DNA of 64,000 nucleotides from Paenibacillus sp. (lineage in GTDB: Bacteria > Bacillota > Bacilli > Paenibacillales > YIM-B00363), in the NCBI RefSeq assembly GCF_031177825.1, contig NZ_JAPSKE010000002.1:124001-188000 (forward strand), read 5' to 3'. The position numbers were made by a program, and so were the translations under genes. A model generated the notes under the pieces. The model saw only the letters and a program-made list of their open reading frames with translations. It searched no databases and was not told the origin of the DNA. Positions 1 to 7,730 of the stretch are shown piece after piece. The first letter of the stretch is position 1. Every line of letters begins with the position of its first letter.

Positions 1-688
1 GCTCGATCATCCAAAATTCGATCAAGTGTCTGCGCGTCTTCGACTTCTCCGCCCGGAACGTCGGCCCGAACGAATACACCTTGCCTAGCGCCATCGCGGC
101 CGCTTCCATGTAGAGCTGCCCGCTCTGCGTCAGGAACGCGTCCTCGTCGAAATATTTCGTATGGAACAAATTCGTCGTGCCTTCCGCGGACGTCGGCGTC
201 AGAATCGGCGCATCGACCTGCGTAAATCCGCGCGTGTCGAAGAACTCCTGGATCGCCCGCACGATCGTCGCGCGAATCGTCATGACCGCGTGCTGCTTCG
301 GCGACCGAAGCCACAGATGGCGATGGTCCATCAAGAAGTCGATGCCGTGCTCCTTCGGAGTGATCGGGTAATCGGAACTCAAATGAATGATCTCGACCCC
401 CGTTACGGACAGCTCGTAGCCGCTCGGGCTGCGAGGCTCTTCTCGGACGACGCCCGTCACCCACAGCGACGACTCCTGCGTCAGCCGATCCGCCGCCGCC
501 CATGTCGCTTCGTCGACTTCGTTCTTCGCCGCTACGCCTTGAATGAATCCCGTGCCGTCGCGCAGCTGCAGGAATTGAATTTTTCCGCTGGACCGCTTGC
601 GCGTCAGCCAGCATCCGATGCGGACGGTTTGGCCGACATGCGCCGCCACGTCCCGAATCGTCGTTTGGTTCGCCTCTGCTTGATTCAT
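1..688 (-). CDS. asnS: Asparaginyl-tRNA synthetase, N-terminal part (cut by window edge)
   Basis: Charges tRNA-Asn in the cytoplasm. The reading frame opens at the ATG at 688 ([10 protein letters not shown]) and runs off the window, so about 229 N-terminal codons are visible. Residues ~15-110 form the OB-fold anticodon-binding domain ([17 protein letters not shown]); then come the class II catalytic motifs, ending near motif 2 ([17 protein letters not shown]). The lack of a long insertion and the placement beside ypmB and dinG, as in Bacillus, favour AsnS over AspS. It lies 58 bp downstream of ackA with no obvious terminator between. Family is clear; Asn rather than Asp specificity rests on sequence feel and synteny. 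Confidence 0.9.
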   Translation of the reverse strand, partial: MNQAEANQTTIRDVAAHVGQTVRIGCWLTRKRSSGKIQFLQLRDGTGFIQGVAAKNEVDEATWAAADRLTQESSLWVTGVVREEPRSPSGYELSVTGVEIIHLSSDYPITPKEHGIDFLMDHRHLWLRSPKQHAVMTIRATIVRAIQEFFDTRGFTQVDAPILTPTSAEGTTNLFHTKYFDEDAFLTQSGQLYMEAAAMALGKVYSFGPTFRAEKSKTRRHLIEFWMIE

Positions 689-746
689 GCCATCGATCCC
701 TACTTTACCTATGAAAATGATATGTCCCGCGCCCGCGCGCTCGGCG

Positions 747-1943
747 CTACTTCTTGATCAGCTCGTACGTGTCCCGCGCGATGACGAGCTCTTCGTTCGT
801 CGGCACGACGAGTACGTCGATCTTGGATTTCGTCGTCGAGATGCGACGCGCCTCCTTGGACCGAACCAGGTTCGCCTCGGGATCGATCTCGACGCCGAGG
901 TACGACAGGTTCAGGCACGTTCGCGCCCGAAGCAGCCATGAATTTTCCCCGACGCCCGCCGTGAAGACGATCGCGTCGAGACCGTTCATCGCCGCCGCAT
1001 AAGCGCCGATATACTTGCGCAGCCGATATTCGTACATTTCGAACGCGAGCTTCGCGTTCGCGTCGCCGTTCTCCATCGCGTCCTGTACCTCTCGCATGTC
1101 CCCCATGCCGCATATGGCAAGCAAGCCGCTGTGCTTGTTCAGCATCGAGCTCACTTCGCCGATCGTGAGATCCTCCTTGCCCATGGCGAACGGGACGATC
1201 GCCGGATCGAGATCCCCGCTCCGCGTCCCCATCATCAAGCCTTCGAGCGGCGTCATGCCCATCGACGTGTCGACGGATCGGCCGCCCTTCACCGCGGTGA
1301 CGCTCGCCCCGTTGCCGATATGGCAAGTCACGATCTTCATCTCTTCGATCGGTCGACCGAGGAACGCCGCCGCTTGTCGGCTGACGTACATATGCGACGT
1401 GCCGTGGAAGCCGTACTTCCGGATTTTGTGTCTGCGGTAGAGGGCAAGCGGAATCGGATACAAGTACACGTTCCGGTCCATCGTCTGGTGGAACGCCGTA
1501 TCGAAGACGACCGCTTGCGGCACGCCGGGCAGATTCGATTCCACCGCTTGAATGCCCATCATATGAGCGGGGTTGTGCAGCGGCGCCAAGTCGAACAGCC
1601 GCTTGATCTCCTGCTTCACCTCGGGCGTCACGATCGCGGATTCGCGGAACGATTCCCCGCCGTGCACGACGCGATGGCCGACGGCCTGAATGTCGGCGAT
1701 GGACTCGAGTACGCCGTGTTCCTTATGTACGAGCAAGGCGAGCACCTTGCGGATGGCGGTCGTGTGGTCCAATATTTCGCTGACCTCGCGCACCTCGGCT
1801 TTCCCCGCCGGTTCGTGCGTGAGAATGGCCGTGTCCATGCCGATCCGCTCGACGCGGCCGGCGGCGAGCACCGATTCGTCCGTCATATCGTACAGCTGAT
1901 ATTTGAGCGACGAGCTGCCGGCGTTAATGACGAGCACCTTCAT
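747..1943 (-). CDS. ackA: Acetate kinase
   Basis: Interconverts acetate + ATP and acetyl phosphate + ADP in the cytoplasm. The 398-aa length is typical. The ASKHA-fold phosphate loop is seen at the N-terminus ([15 protein letters not shown]), followed by the substrate loop [12 protein letters not shown] and the adenosine region FTAGVGENS. The ATG overlaps the stop of the upstream dehydrogenase by 4 bp (ATGA), so translation is probably coupled. No phosphotransacetylase gene is present nearby. Butyrate kinase is an alternative family member but the N-terminal and His-loop motifs fit AckA. Confidence 0.95.
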   Translation of the reverse strand: MKVLVINAGSSSLKYQLYDMTDESVLAAGRVERIGMDTAILTHEPAGKAEVREVSEILDHTTAIRKVLALLVHKEHGVLESIADIQAVGHRVVHGGESFRESAIVTPEVKQEIKRLFDLAPLHNPAHMMGIQAVESNLPGVPQAVVFDTAFHQTMDRNVYLYPIPLALYRRHKIRKYGFHGTSHMYVSRQAAAFLGRPIEEMKIVTCHIGNGASVTAVKGGRSVDTSMGMTPLEGLMMGTRSGDLDPAIVPFAMGKEDLTIGEVSSMLNKHSGLLAICGMGDMREVQDAMENGDANAKLAFEMYEYRLRKYIGAYAAAMNGLDAIVFTAGVGENSWLLRARTCLNLSYLGVEIDPEANLVRSKEARRISTTKSKIDVLVVPTNEELVIARDTYELIKK

Positions 1944-2815
1944 ATTTTATCACCATCCTCGTCGTAACGAAAGAAACCCGAACCGGTCTTCGCCCCGAGC
2001 TGGCCGGCTCGGACCATCTTGCGAAGCAGCACCGCCGGGCGATATTTCAAGTCGCCGTAGTCGCGGAACATGCGCTCGAGCGCGGCCAATACGGAATCGA
2101 GGCCGAACCGGTCGCACATCTCGAGCGGTCCGTACTTAAAGCCGTAGCCGAGCCGCATGGCGGAATCGATGTCTTCCGCGGAAGCGACGCCCTCGGACAA
2201 CGTATGCACCGCTTCGTTGATCAACGTGCAGATAAGCCGCGTCGTAACGAAGCCGGGCGTCTCGTACACGAGAATGCCCTTCTTCGAGATGACCTCTTCC
2301 ACGAACGACTTCGTCCGGTCGAACGTCTCGTCGGACGTCTGCAGGCCGCGGATAATTTCCACCATCTCGATATTGGACACCGGATGAATGAAGTGCAGCC
2401 CGATGACCCGTTTCGGGTAACGCGTCGCGCCGGCCAATTCGGTGACGGACAGCGTAGACGTATTCGTGGCGAGCACGACGTCTTCGCCGCAGATGTCCCC
2501 GATCGTCTGGAACACGGCCTTCTTGGCGTCCAAATCTTCGCTGATCGTCTCGATGACGAGCTCGCACTCCGAGAGCCTCGCGAGATCGGAGATCGGTTGG
2601 ATGCGGGAGAGGATGAGCTTCTTCTCCGACGCGGTGAGCGCCCACTTCTCGATTTGCTTGTCGAGGCTCATCTCGATCGCCTTCAAGCCGTGTTCCATTT
2701 TGCTTTGCGTCTTCTCCGTTATATAAACGTCCAATCCTTTGTGCGAGAGCATCGAAGCGATCGCTTGGCCCATCGTGCCCGCGCCGATCACGCCGATTTT
2801 CTTAAACGTTGCCAT
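1940..2815 (-). CDS. 3-hydroxyacyl(butyryl)-CoA dehydrogenase
   Basis: NAD(P)-dependent oxidation of 3-hydroxybutyryl-CoA-type substrates to the 3-ketoacyl-CoA. The Rossmann motif GVIGAGTMGQAIA is near residue 8 and the catalytic histidine sits in GLHFIHPVSN, with a C-terminal 3-HCDH domain (NEAVHTLSEGVAS). About 291 aa, usual for single-function enzymes (MmgB/Hbd/PaaH class). I start at the ATG at 2815 because GGAAGGG lies just upstream; an in-frame ATG at 2830 has no better site. It is the first gene of a coupled pair with ackA, suggesting an acyl-CoA/acetate overflow role, which is an inference. Confidence 0.88.
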   Translation of the reverse strand: MATFKKIGVIGAGTMGQAIASMLSHKGLDVYITEKTQSKMEHGLKAIEMSLDKQIEKWALTASEKKLILSRIQPISDLARLSECELVIETISEDLDAKKAVFQTIGDICGEDVVLATNTSTLSVTELAGATRYPKRVIGLHFIHPVSNIEMVEIIRGLQTSDETFDRTKSFVEEVISKKGILVYETPGFVTTRLICTLINEAVHTLSEGVASAEDIDSAMRLGYGFKYGPLEMCDRFGLDSVLAALERMFRDYGDLKYRPAVLLRKMVRAGQLGAKTGSGFFRYDEDGDKI

Positions 2816-2845
2816 TCCCTTCCACCCCATGTATGTATGAAGATA

Positions 2846-2878
2846 CTCCGCATGCGCGACTCATGCGCGCACCCGGAG
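2846..2878 (-). terminator. Weak hairpin between FtsH-like gene and dehydrogenase
   Basis: CTCCG/CGGAG outside and TGCGCG/CGCGCA inside form a stacked hairpin after the FtsH-like stop codon. Only a short mixed T stretch (TATCTTCAT) follows on the minus strand, so termination would be leaky. Confidence 0.3.
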
Positions 2879-2892
2879 CATTATGAACGACT

Positions 2893-4401
2893 CTATGATC
2901 CGGCAGGCTGGAGCTCCGCACTGTGAAGAAGATCGCGAAACCGGTCTCCCGACAACGTCTCTTCTTGCTTCAGAATGTCGAGCGACTGCTCGAACACCTC
3001 GCGGCGGGCGGCCAGCAGCTCCCGCGTCCGCGTCGTTAACGCGTCTAAGATTTCGCCGTTCGCTTTATTATACTCTTCTTTGGTCAGCATCTGCGAATCT
3101 ACGATCCCGAGCTCGGTGAGACCGGAGTCGATCATCGTGCGCACGAGGCCGAGCGCTTGCTCGAAGTCGTTGCGAGAGCCGGTGCTCCGTTCGCCGTAAA
3201 ACAACTCTTCCGCGGCCGAACCGCCGATCGCCACCATGATCTGGTCCTCCAAGTACGCCTTGGTGTACAAATACTTGTCGGACGGCGGGTTGTGCCGCAC
3301 GTAGCCGAGCGCCTGTCCCCGCGGGCTGAGCGCCACTTGGGAGACGGAGCCGGGACGTACCGTCTCGGCAACGATAGCATGCCCGAGTTCGTGGATCGCT
3401 ACTCGCTCGCGCTCCTCCGCCGCAGCCTCGCGATCCGTCTTCTCTCCCATCATCACCTTGTCGATCGCCTGGAGCAGCTGACTCTCTTCGATCGTCTCGC
3501 GGCCTTCCCGCATCGCGTAGATCGCCGCCTCGTTCATTAAGCTCTCGAGTTGGGCGCCGGAGAAGCCGAACGTCTGGTCCGCGATCTTCTGCAAGGATAC
3601 CCCTTCGGCCAGCGGCTTATTGCGTGCATGAAGCTCGAGAATCGAGAGACGTCCCTTCGCGTCGGGCAGGTCGACCTGTATGTGTCGATCGAAGCGTCCC
3701 GGACGAAGAAGCGCGGAATCGAGCATGTCCTTGCGGTTCGTCGCCGCCATGATCAGGATGCGCGGCGTCTCCGACGTATGCAGGCCGTCCATCTCGGTCA
3801 GCAGCTGGTTCAGCGTCTGATCGTACTCCTTTTGCTGTCCGCCGTCGCGCTTGCCGCCGACGACGTCGATCTCGTCGATGAAGATGATCGCGTTTTGCTT
3901 ATTTTCCTTAATAGCTTTCTGACGCGCTTCCTTGAACATGTCCCGAACGCGGGACGCGCCGACGCCGACGTACATCTCGACGAATTCGGAGCCGCTCGCC
4001 CCGACGAATACGCTGTCCGTGTAATGCGCGGCCGCTTTCGCCATCAGCGTTTTCCCCGTTCCGGGAGGACCCATGAGCAGGATGCCCTTCAGCGGGCGAA
4101 TGCCGAACTTCTGAATCCGCTCCGGCTTGACGAGGAAATCAAGCGCTTCGATCAGCTCTTTCTTCGCGCGGTCCTGCCCCCCGATATGATCGAACGTAAG
4201 GAACGACGGAAGCTTCGCCTTCGGCTTGTTCCGTTCGCCCATGCCGAGACCGCCTCCGGTCCGCATGCGCGTCATGAGGAAGAGCGAGCCGACGATGACG
4301 CCGACGAGCAGCACCGGGATCGGATTGACCCCGATGAACACGAGGAACGCGAGCAGGACGGGCAGGAAGCCGATCGCGATTTCTTTACCGTATTTACTCA
4401 T
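2893..4401 (-). CDS. FtsH-type AAA+ zinc metalloprotease lacking the extracytoplasmic domain
   Basis: Membrane-anchored ATP-dependent protease. Visible parts: two hydrophobic segments (~8-24 and 28-44), AAA domain with Walker A GPPGTGKT (111-118), Walker B IIFIDEID (172-179) and arginine-finger region RPGRFDRH, then the M41 protease with zinc site HELGH (337-341) and a downstream GGSAAEELFYG segment. At 502 aa it is shorter than canonical FtsH (~610-650 aa): the two membrane segments follow each other directly, so the usual extracytoplasmic domain between them is absent. Its start overlaps the upstream 177-aa membrane-anchored protein by 8 bp, suggesting a functional pair. This is a paralogue, not the housekeeping ftsH, which normally sits beside hprT/tilS. 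Confidence 0.9.
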   Translation of the reverse strand: MSKYGKEIAIGFLPVLLAFLVFIGVNPIPVLLVGVIVGSLFLMTRMRTGGGLGMGERNKPKAKLPSFLTFDHIGGQDRAKKELIEALDFLVKPERIQKFGIRPLKGILLMGPPGTGKTLMAKAAAHYTDSVFVGASGSEFVEMYVGVGASRVRDMFKEARQKAIKENKQNAIIFIDEIDVVGGKRDGGQQKEYDQTLNQLLTEMDGLHTSETPRILIMAATNRKDMLDSALLRPGRFDRHIQVDLPDAKGRLSILELHARNKPLAEGVSLQKIADQTFGFSGAQLESLMNEAAIYAMREGRETIEESQLLQAIDKVMMGEKTDREAAAEERERVAIHELGHAIVAETVRPGSVSQVALSPRGQALGYVRHNPPSDKYLYTKAYLEDQIMVAIGGSAAEELFYGERSTGSRNDFEQALGLVRTMIDSGLTELGIVDSQMLTKEEYNKANGEILDALTTRTRELLAARREVFEQSLDILKQEETLSGDRFRDLLHSAELQPAGS

Positions 4402-4927
4402 TCGGCCACACTCCCATCATCGCCGCCTGTCGCGGCAAAATGACATACTTGCGGTTCGGGCCGTCGACCATCGTAATATATACGTTCGTTTCGTCCATCT
4501 CGGTCGTCACTTGCAGCGAGCCGTCCGCCTTCGCCAGTTCGCGAAGACGTTGCGGAATGAGCGAATATTGCTTCGTCTCCATCGCCTGAGCGACGTCGAA
4601 CAGCGCTTCGGACCACCAATCCTCGAGCTTATCGTTCGATTCGCCCGAAGCTTCCACGACGATGTCGCGGTCTCCGAGGGACGAGGCTCCCGCCTCCACG
4701 ACGCCGCGATACGCTTCGCGCAGGCTGGCGCCCGCCTCGATCGTCATCCGAACGACCGCGCGCTCCCGATCGATCTCGACGACGGGAGCCGCGATACCTT
4801 CCACGGCGGCGACCTTCTCCAAGAACGGGTCTTCCATGGCGTACGATTGATAGGCGAACCAGCCGCCGAACAAGATGCCGGACGACACGACGATCGTTAT
4901 AACAACAGGTAAGAGACGCAGTTTCAC
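4394..4927 (-). CDS. Membrane-anchored extracytoplasmic protein coupled to FtsH-like protease
   Basis: Unknown 177-aa protein. A single N-terminal hydrophobic segment (~5-27) followed by a ~150-residue soluble domain predicts an extracytoplasmic domain on a signal anchor. The soluble part has no recognised motif. Start is GTG at 4927, preceded by AAAGGGGG. It overlaps the FtsH-like gene by 8 bp, so the two are almost certainly co-translated. Since that protease lacks its own outer domain, this protein may supply substrate recognition or regulation in trans (inference). Confidence 0.75.
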   Translation of the reverse strand: MKLRLLPVVITIVVSSGILFGGWFAYQSYAMEDPFLEKVAAVEGIAAPVVEIDRERAVVRMTIEAGASLREAYRGVVEAGASSLGDRDIVVEASGESNDKLEDWWSEALFDVAQAMETKQYSLIPQRLRELAKADGSLQVTTEMDETNVYITMVDGPNRKYVILPRQAAMMGVWPNE

Positions 4928-4976
4928 ACTTCGTCCCCCTTTCTATTATCTATCGTATTCGTATATACATGAGTAT

Positions 4977-5006
4977 ATCATATTAGGCATACGATATGGG
5001 ATGCAA
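4977..5006 (-). promoter_or_regulatory. Candidate sigma-A promoter for the FtsH-like operon
   Basis: On the minus strand, -35 TTGCAT (5001-5006) and -10 TATGAT (4977-4982) are 18 bp apart, about 50 bp upstream of the 177-aa gene. Confidence 0.5.
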
Positions 5007-5054
5007 TGTGTGGAAGGCAACCCGACCTGAAGTCGAAGCGACCTGCTCTCGGCA

Positions 5055-5092
5055 TGAAAAAAGCCGCCCCGATCGAGTGATCGGGACGGCTG
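5055..5092 (-). terminator. Intrinsic terminator after the 29-aa ORF
   Basis: Stem AGCCGTCCCGATC / GATCGGGGCGGCT with a short loop, followed on the minus strand by TTTTTT. It closes the transcript containing ypmB and the tiny downstream ORF. Confidence 0.85.
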
Positions 5093-5105
5093 CGATACAG
5101 TCACC

Positions 5106-5195
5106 TTACGGTTTATAAAAGAAGCTTGCGATCAACAACACGCCGAACAGCACCGTCAGCGTGAACCACACCTTCGTCTTCCACGACCACTTCAC
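5106..5195 (-). CDS. 29-aa putative single-span membrane peptide
   Basis: Minus-strand ORF reading VKWSWKTKVWFTLTV then a hydrophobic run ending SFFYKP-stop. Start GTG at 5195 has GGAGG ten bases upstream; an in-frame stop lies shortly before it, so a longer form is not possible. The layout is a basic N-terminus, one hydrophobic helix and a short tail. It sits between ypmB and a strong terminator, so it would be transcribed. No known family recognised; it could be a chance ORF, but the RBS, position and amphipathic layout argue for a real small protein. Confidence 0.5.
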   Translation of the reverse strand: MKWSWKTKVWFTLTVLFGVLLIASFFYKP

Positions 5196-5237
5196 GCGTC
5201 GTTCGCCCTCCGTCCGTTCCCGGCGTCACCGACCGGC

Positions 5238-5774
5238 TTACTCTCGTTCCAACGCAAGGCGGTACGTCTCGAGCTTCGTGCCGTCCCGGAACGCGTAATA
5301 ATCATAGTATTTTCTCGTTCCGCCGGGCTCCCGCAACGCGTAGAACACTTCCCAAACGTACGTCTCGCCGAGCTTTCCTGGGGAAATCCGAAGCAGCTGC
5401 ATCTCCGGCCGTTCCTTCAGCGCCCGCGACTTCACCTCGTCGCGCGTCAAGCCGTCCGACTGGCGTTCGATATGCAGTCCGTCTTCGCCCCACATCCATA
5501 CCGCGACGTCTTCTCCGTTCGCGTTCGCGCCGAAGACGATCGAATACGGCCGGTCGCCGACGAATCGTTCGACGGAATCGACGCGCGTCAGGTTCAGCCG
5601 CTGTACCGCCTCCGCTTGGGCGCGGCTTAACGCATCCCAATGCGGCTCCTGCACGGTCTGGTAAAACCGGCTGCCGAACAGCCCGATCGCGCCGATCAAG
5701 ACGATCGCGACGGCGGTTGCCTTGATCGCTCGGCGCCGGTTCGACGAGCTCTCGCTCATGAATCGTTCGGCCAT
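5238..5774 (-). CDS. ypmB: YpmB/TseB-like cell-wall elongation regulator (DUF5590)
   Basis: Membrane-anchored protein of the YpmB family; in B. subtilis YpmB (TseB) works with penicillin-binding proteins in elongation and sits beside asnS, as here. A hydrophobic segment (~18-36) is followed by an extracytoplasmic domain with the family-like end RKYYDYYAFRDGT. 178 aa, close to the ~160 aa of the family. Two ATG codons (5774, 5759) are possible and neither has a convincing Shine-Dalgarno site. It follows the deaminase gene by 7 bp, so it is probably co-transcribed with rex and that gene. Confidence 0.82.
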   Translation of the reverse strand: MAERFMSESSSNRRRAIKATAVAIVLIGAIGLFGSRFYQTVQEPHWDALSRAQAEAVQRLNLTRVDSVERFVGDRPYSIVFGANANGEDVAVWMWGEDGLHIERQSDGLTRDEVKSRALKERPEMQLLRISPGKLGETYVWEVFYALREPGGTRKYYDYYAFRDGTKLETYRLALERE

Positions 5775-5781
5775 GCGGCGC

Positions 5782-7086
5782 CTACGCTTTCAGGCGCCGC
5801 AGCGCCGCGTTCGCCTCGGCGACGATGCGCTCTTCGTCGAGCGTCAAGCAGCGGCGGCCGCGAACGAGCTGCTTCCCGTTCGCCCAAACGTCCGTCACGT
5901 CCGAACCGGAGCCTGCGTACACGAGGTGCGATACGGGATCGGCCTCCGGCTGATAATGAGGCGCCGTCACGTCGATCGCGATCACGTCCGCCTTCATGCC
6001 GGCCTCGAGCGTGCCGACGTCGTTCAACCAGAGCGAACGCGCCCCTTCGACGGTGCCCATCCGCAGCGCGTCGCCGGCCGGCACGGCCGTCGGATCGCCG
6101 CTGACGCCCTTGTGGATGAGCGCCGCGAGACGGATCTCGCGGAAGATGTCCAAGTTGTTGTTGCTGGCTGCGCTGTCCGTGCCGAGCGAGACGCGAACGC
6201 CCGCCTGCCGCAGCGCCGTCACGCGGGCGATGCCGCTCGCCAGCTTCAGATTGCTGCCGGGATTATGCGATACGCCGACGTCGTGCTCCGCCAGGATGTC
6301 GATCTCTTCGTCCGTCAGGTGCACGCCGTGCGCGACGAGACACGGACGCGAGAACACGCCGAGTCTCCGCAGATGCTCGACCGGTCGAACGCCGTAGGCG
6401 GCGACGTTCTCTTCCACCTCGCGCGCCGTCTCCGACATATGCGTGTGCATCGGCAAGTTCAGTTCATGCGCCGCCTCGACGAACTTCGCGATGAATTCCG
6501 GCGGACACGTGTACGGCGCATGCGGCGCCATCGCCGTCGTAATGCGGCCGTCGGCGGCGCCGTTCCACGTCTTGGCGAACCGGATCGCCTCGTCCAACTT
6601 CGCTCGTTGCACGTCTTCGGGGCACAAACCGATGACCCCGCGGTTGAGGCAGGCGCGCATGCCCGCTTCTTCCACCGCTTCCGCCACTTGATCCATATGG
6701 TCGTACATATCCATGAACGTCGTCGTGCCCGATTTCAGCATCTCCAGCATCGCCAGCATCGTTCCCGCTCGAACGCTGGCCGCGGTAAATTTCGCTTCGG
6801 TCGGCCACATATATTCTTGCAGCCATACTTGCAGGCTCACGTCGTCCTTCAGTCCGCGCAGCAGCGACATCGCCGCATGCCCGTGCGTATTGACGAGGCC
6901 GGGCATGTACAGCTTGCCCGCGCCGTCGATCACCTCGTCGCCTGGCAAGACGTCGACATCCGCCGCGCCTATGTATTCGATGCGGTCCCCCCGCATCGTC
7001 AGCGTTCCCGCGAACGCGGTCGTTCCCTCCATGCCTTCCGCCATCGTGAGGAACGTTCCGCCTCGGATCACCGTACGTTTCGTCAT
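5782..7086 (-). CDS. mtaD: Amidohydrolase: methylthioadenosine/S-adenosylhomocysteine-type deaminase
   Basis: Zinc-dependent deaminase of the TrzN/MtaD group acting on adenine nucleosides. Seen: first metal motif GLVNTHGHAAM, MAPHAPYTC, HTHMSETAREV, VAHGVHL, and the metal Asp in SLGTDSAASNN. 434 aa is typical. The start overlaps the rex stop by 4 bp (ATGA). Family members deaminate MTA, SAH, 5'-deoxyadenosine or aminodeoxyfutalosine; because this genome carries mqnA (futalosine route), an aminodeoxyfutalosine deaminase role is a real alternative that sequence alone cannot exclude. Confidence 0.8.
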   Translation of the reverse strand: MTKRTVIRGGTFLTMAEGMEGTTAFAGTLTMRGDRIEYIGAADVDVLPGDEVIDGAGKLYMPGLVNTHGHAAMSLLRGLKDDVSLQVWLQEYMWPTEAKFTAASVRAGTMLAMLEMLKSGTTTFMDMYDHMDQVAEAVEEAGMRACLNRGVIGLCPEDVQRAKLDEAIRFAKTWNGAADGRITTAMAPHAPYTCPPEFIAKFVEAAHELNLPMHTHMSETAREVEENVAAYGVRPVEHLRRLGVFSRPCLVAHGVHLTDEEIDILAEHDVGVSHNPGSNLKLASGIARVTALRQAGVRVSLGTDSAASNNNLDIFREIRLAALIHKGVSGDPTAVPAGDALRMGTVEGARSLWLNDVGTLEAGMKADVIAIDVTAPHYQPEADPVSHLVYAGSGSDVTDVWANGKQLVRGRRCLTLDEERIVAEANAALRRLKA

Positions 7087-7730
7087 TCTTCTTCTTCCTC
7101 CGTTTCGCCCCGGTTCAAGTAATACGCCAAGCTTTGCAGCTCGATCGTGAAATCCGCGTAATGAACGCGGATCTGGGAAGGCACTTTAATGATCGCCGGA
7201 GCGAAATTCATAATGCCTTCCACCCCCGCTTCCACGAATTGGTCCGCCACGCGCTGCGCTTCCGTCGCCGGTACCGTTATGATGCCGATACGCACATTCT
7301 GCTCCCGGACCGTCCGCACGAGCTCTTCCATCGGCTGAACGGCCAATTGGTTGATGCGTTCGCCGATCCGATTCGGATTCGCGTCGAATACGGCGGAAAT
7401 TCGCATATTATCCTTCAAGTATGCGTTATAATTGCACAGCGCTTGGCCGAGATTGCCCGCGCCGACGAGCGCGACGCGGATTTCTTGATCCAGCTTCAAG
7501 ATGCCGCGGATTTTCTCGACCAAATAACCGACGTCGTACCCGATGCCCTTCTTCCCGAATTCGCCGAAATACGCGAGATCCTTGCGGATTTGGGCCGGAT
7601 TCAAATCCAAACGCCGGCCTAAATCCTGGGATGACACCGTCTGGACGTCGCTCTTCGCGAGTTCGTTCAAATATCGAAGATACATCGGCAGACGGCGGAC
7701 GACCGCTTCCGATATTTTAGGAAACTTCAT
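7083..7730 (-). CDS. rex: Redox-sensing transcriptional repressor Rex
   Basis: Represses fermentative and respiratory genes when NADH/NAD+ is low; NADH binding releases DNA. N-terminal winged helix (residues ~1-80, SSQDLGRRLDLNPAQIRKDL) is followed by a Rossmann domain with VALVGAGNLGQAL and a C-terminal domain-swap helix. 215 aa as expected. The true start is ATG 7730, which overlaps the dinG stop (ATGA) and is preceded by AAAGGTGG; a longer in-frame extension upstream is just dinG sequence in another frame. Confidence 0.95.
   Translation of the reverse strand: MKFPKISEAVVRRLPMYLRYLNELAKSDVQTVSSQDLGRRLDLNPAQIRKDLAYFGEFGKKGIGYDVGYLVEKIRGILKLDQEIRVALVGAGNLGQALCNYNAYLKDNMRISAVFDANPNRIGERINQLAVQPMEELVRTVREQNVRIGIITVPATEAQRVADQFVEAGVEGIMNFAPAIIKVPSQIRVHYADFTIELQSLAYYLNRGETEEEEE

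Noticed and set aside
5722..7122. Long plus-strand ORF of 466 codons
   Set aside because: It lies exactly antisense to the deaminase and rex genes, is rich in Arg/His as expected from the complement of a GC-rich gene, and shows no domain.
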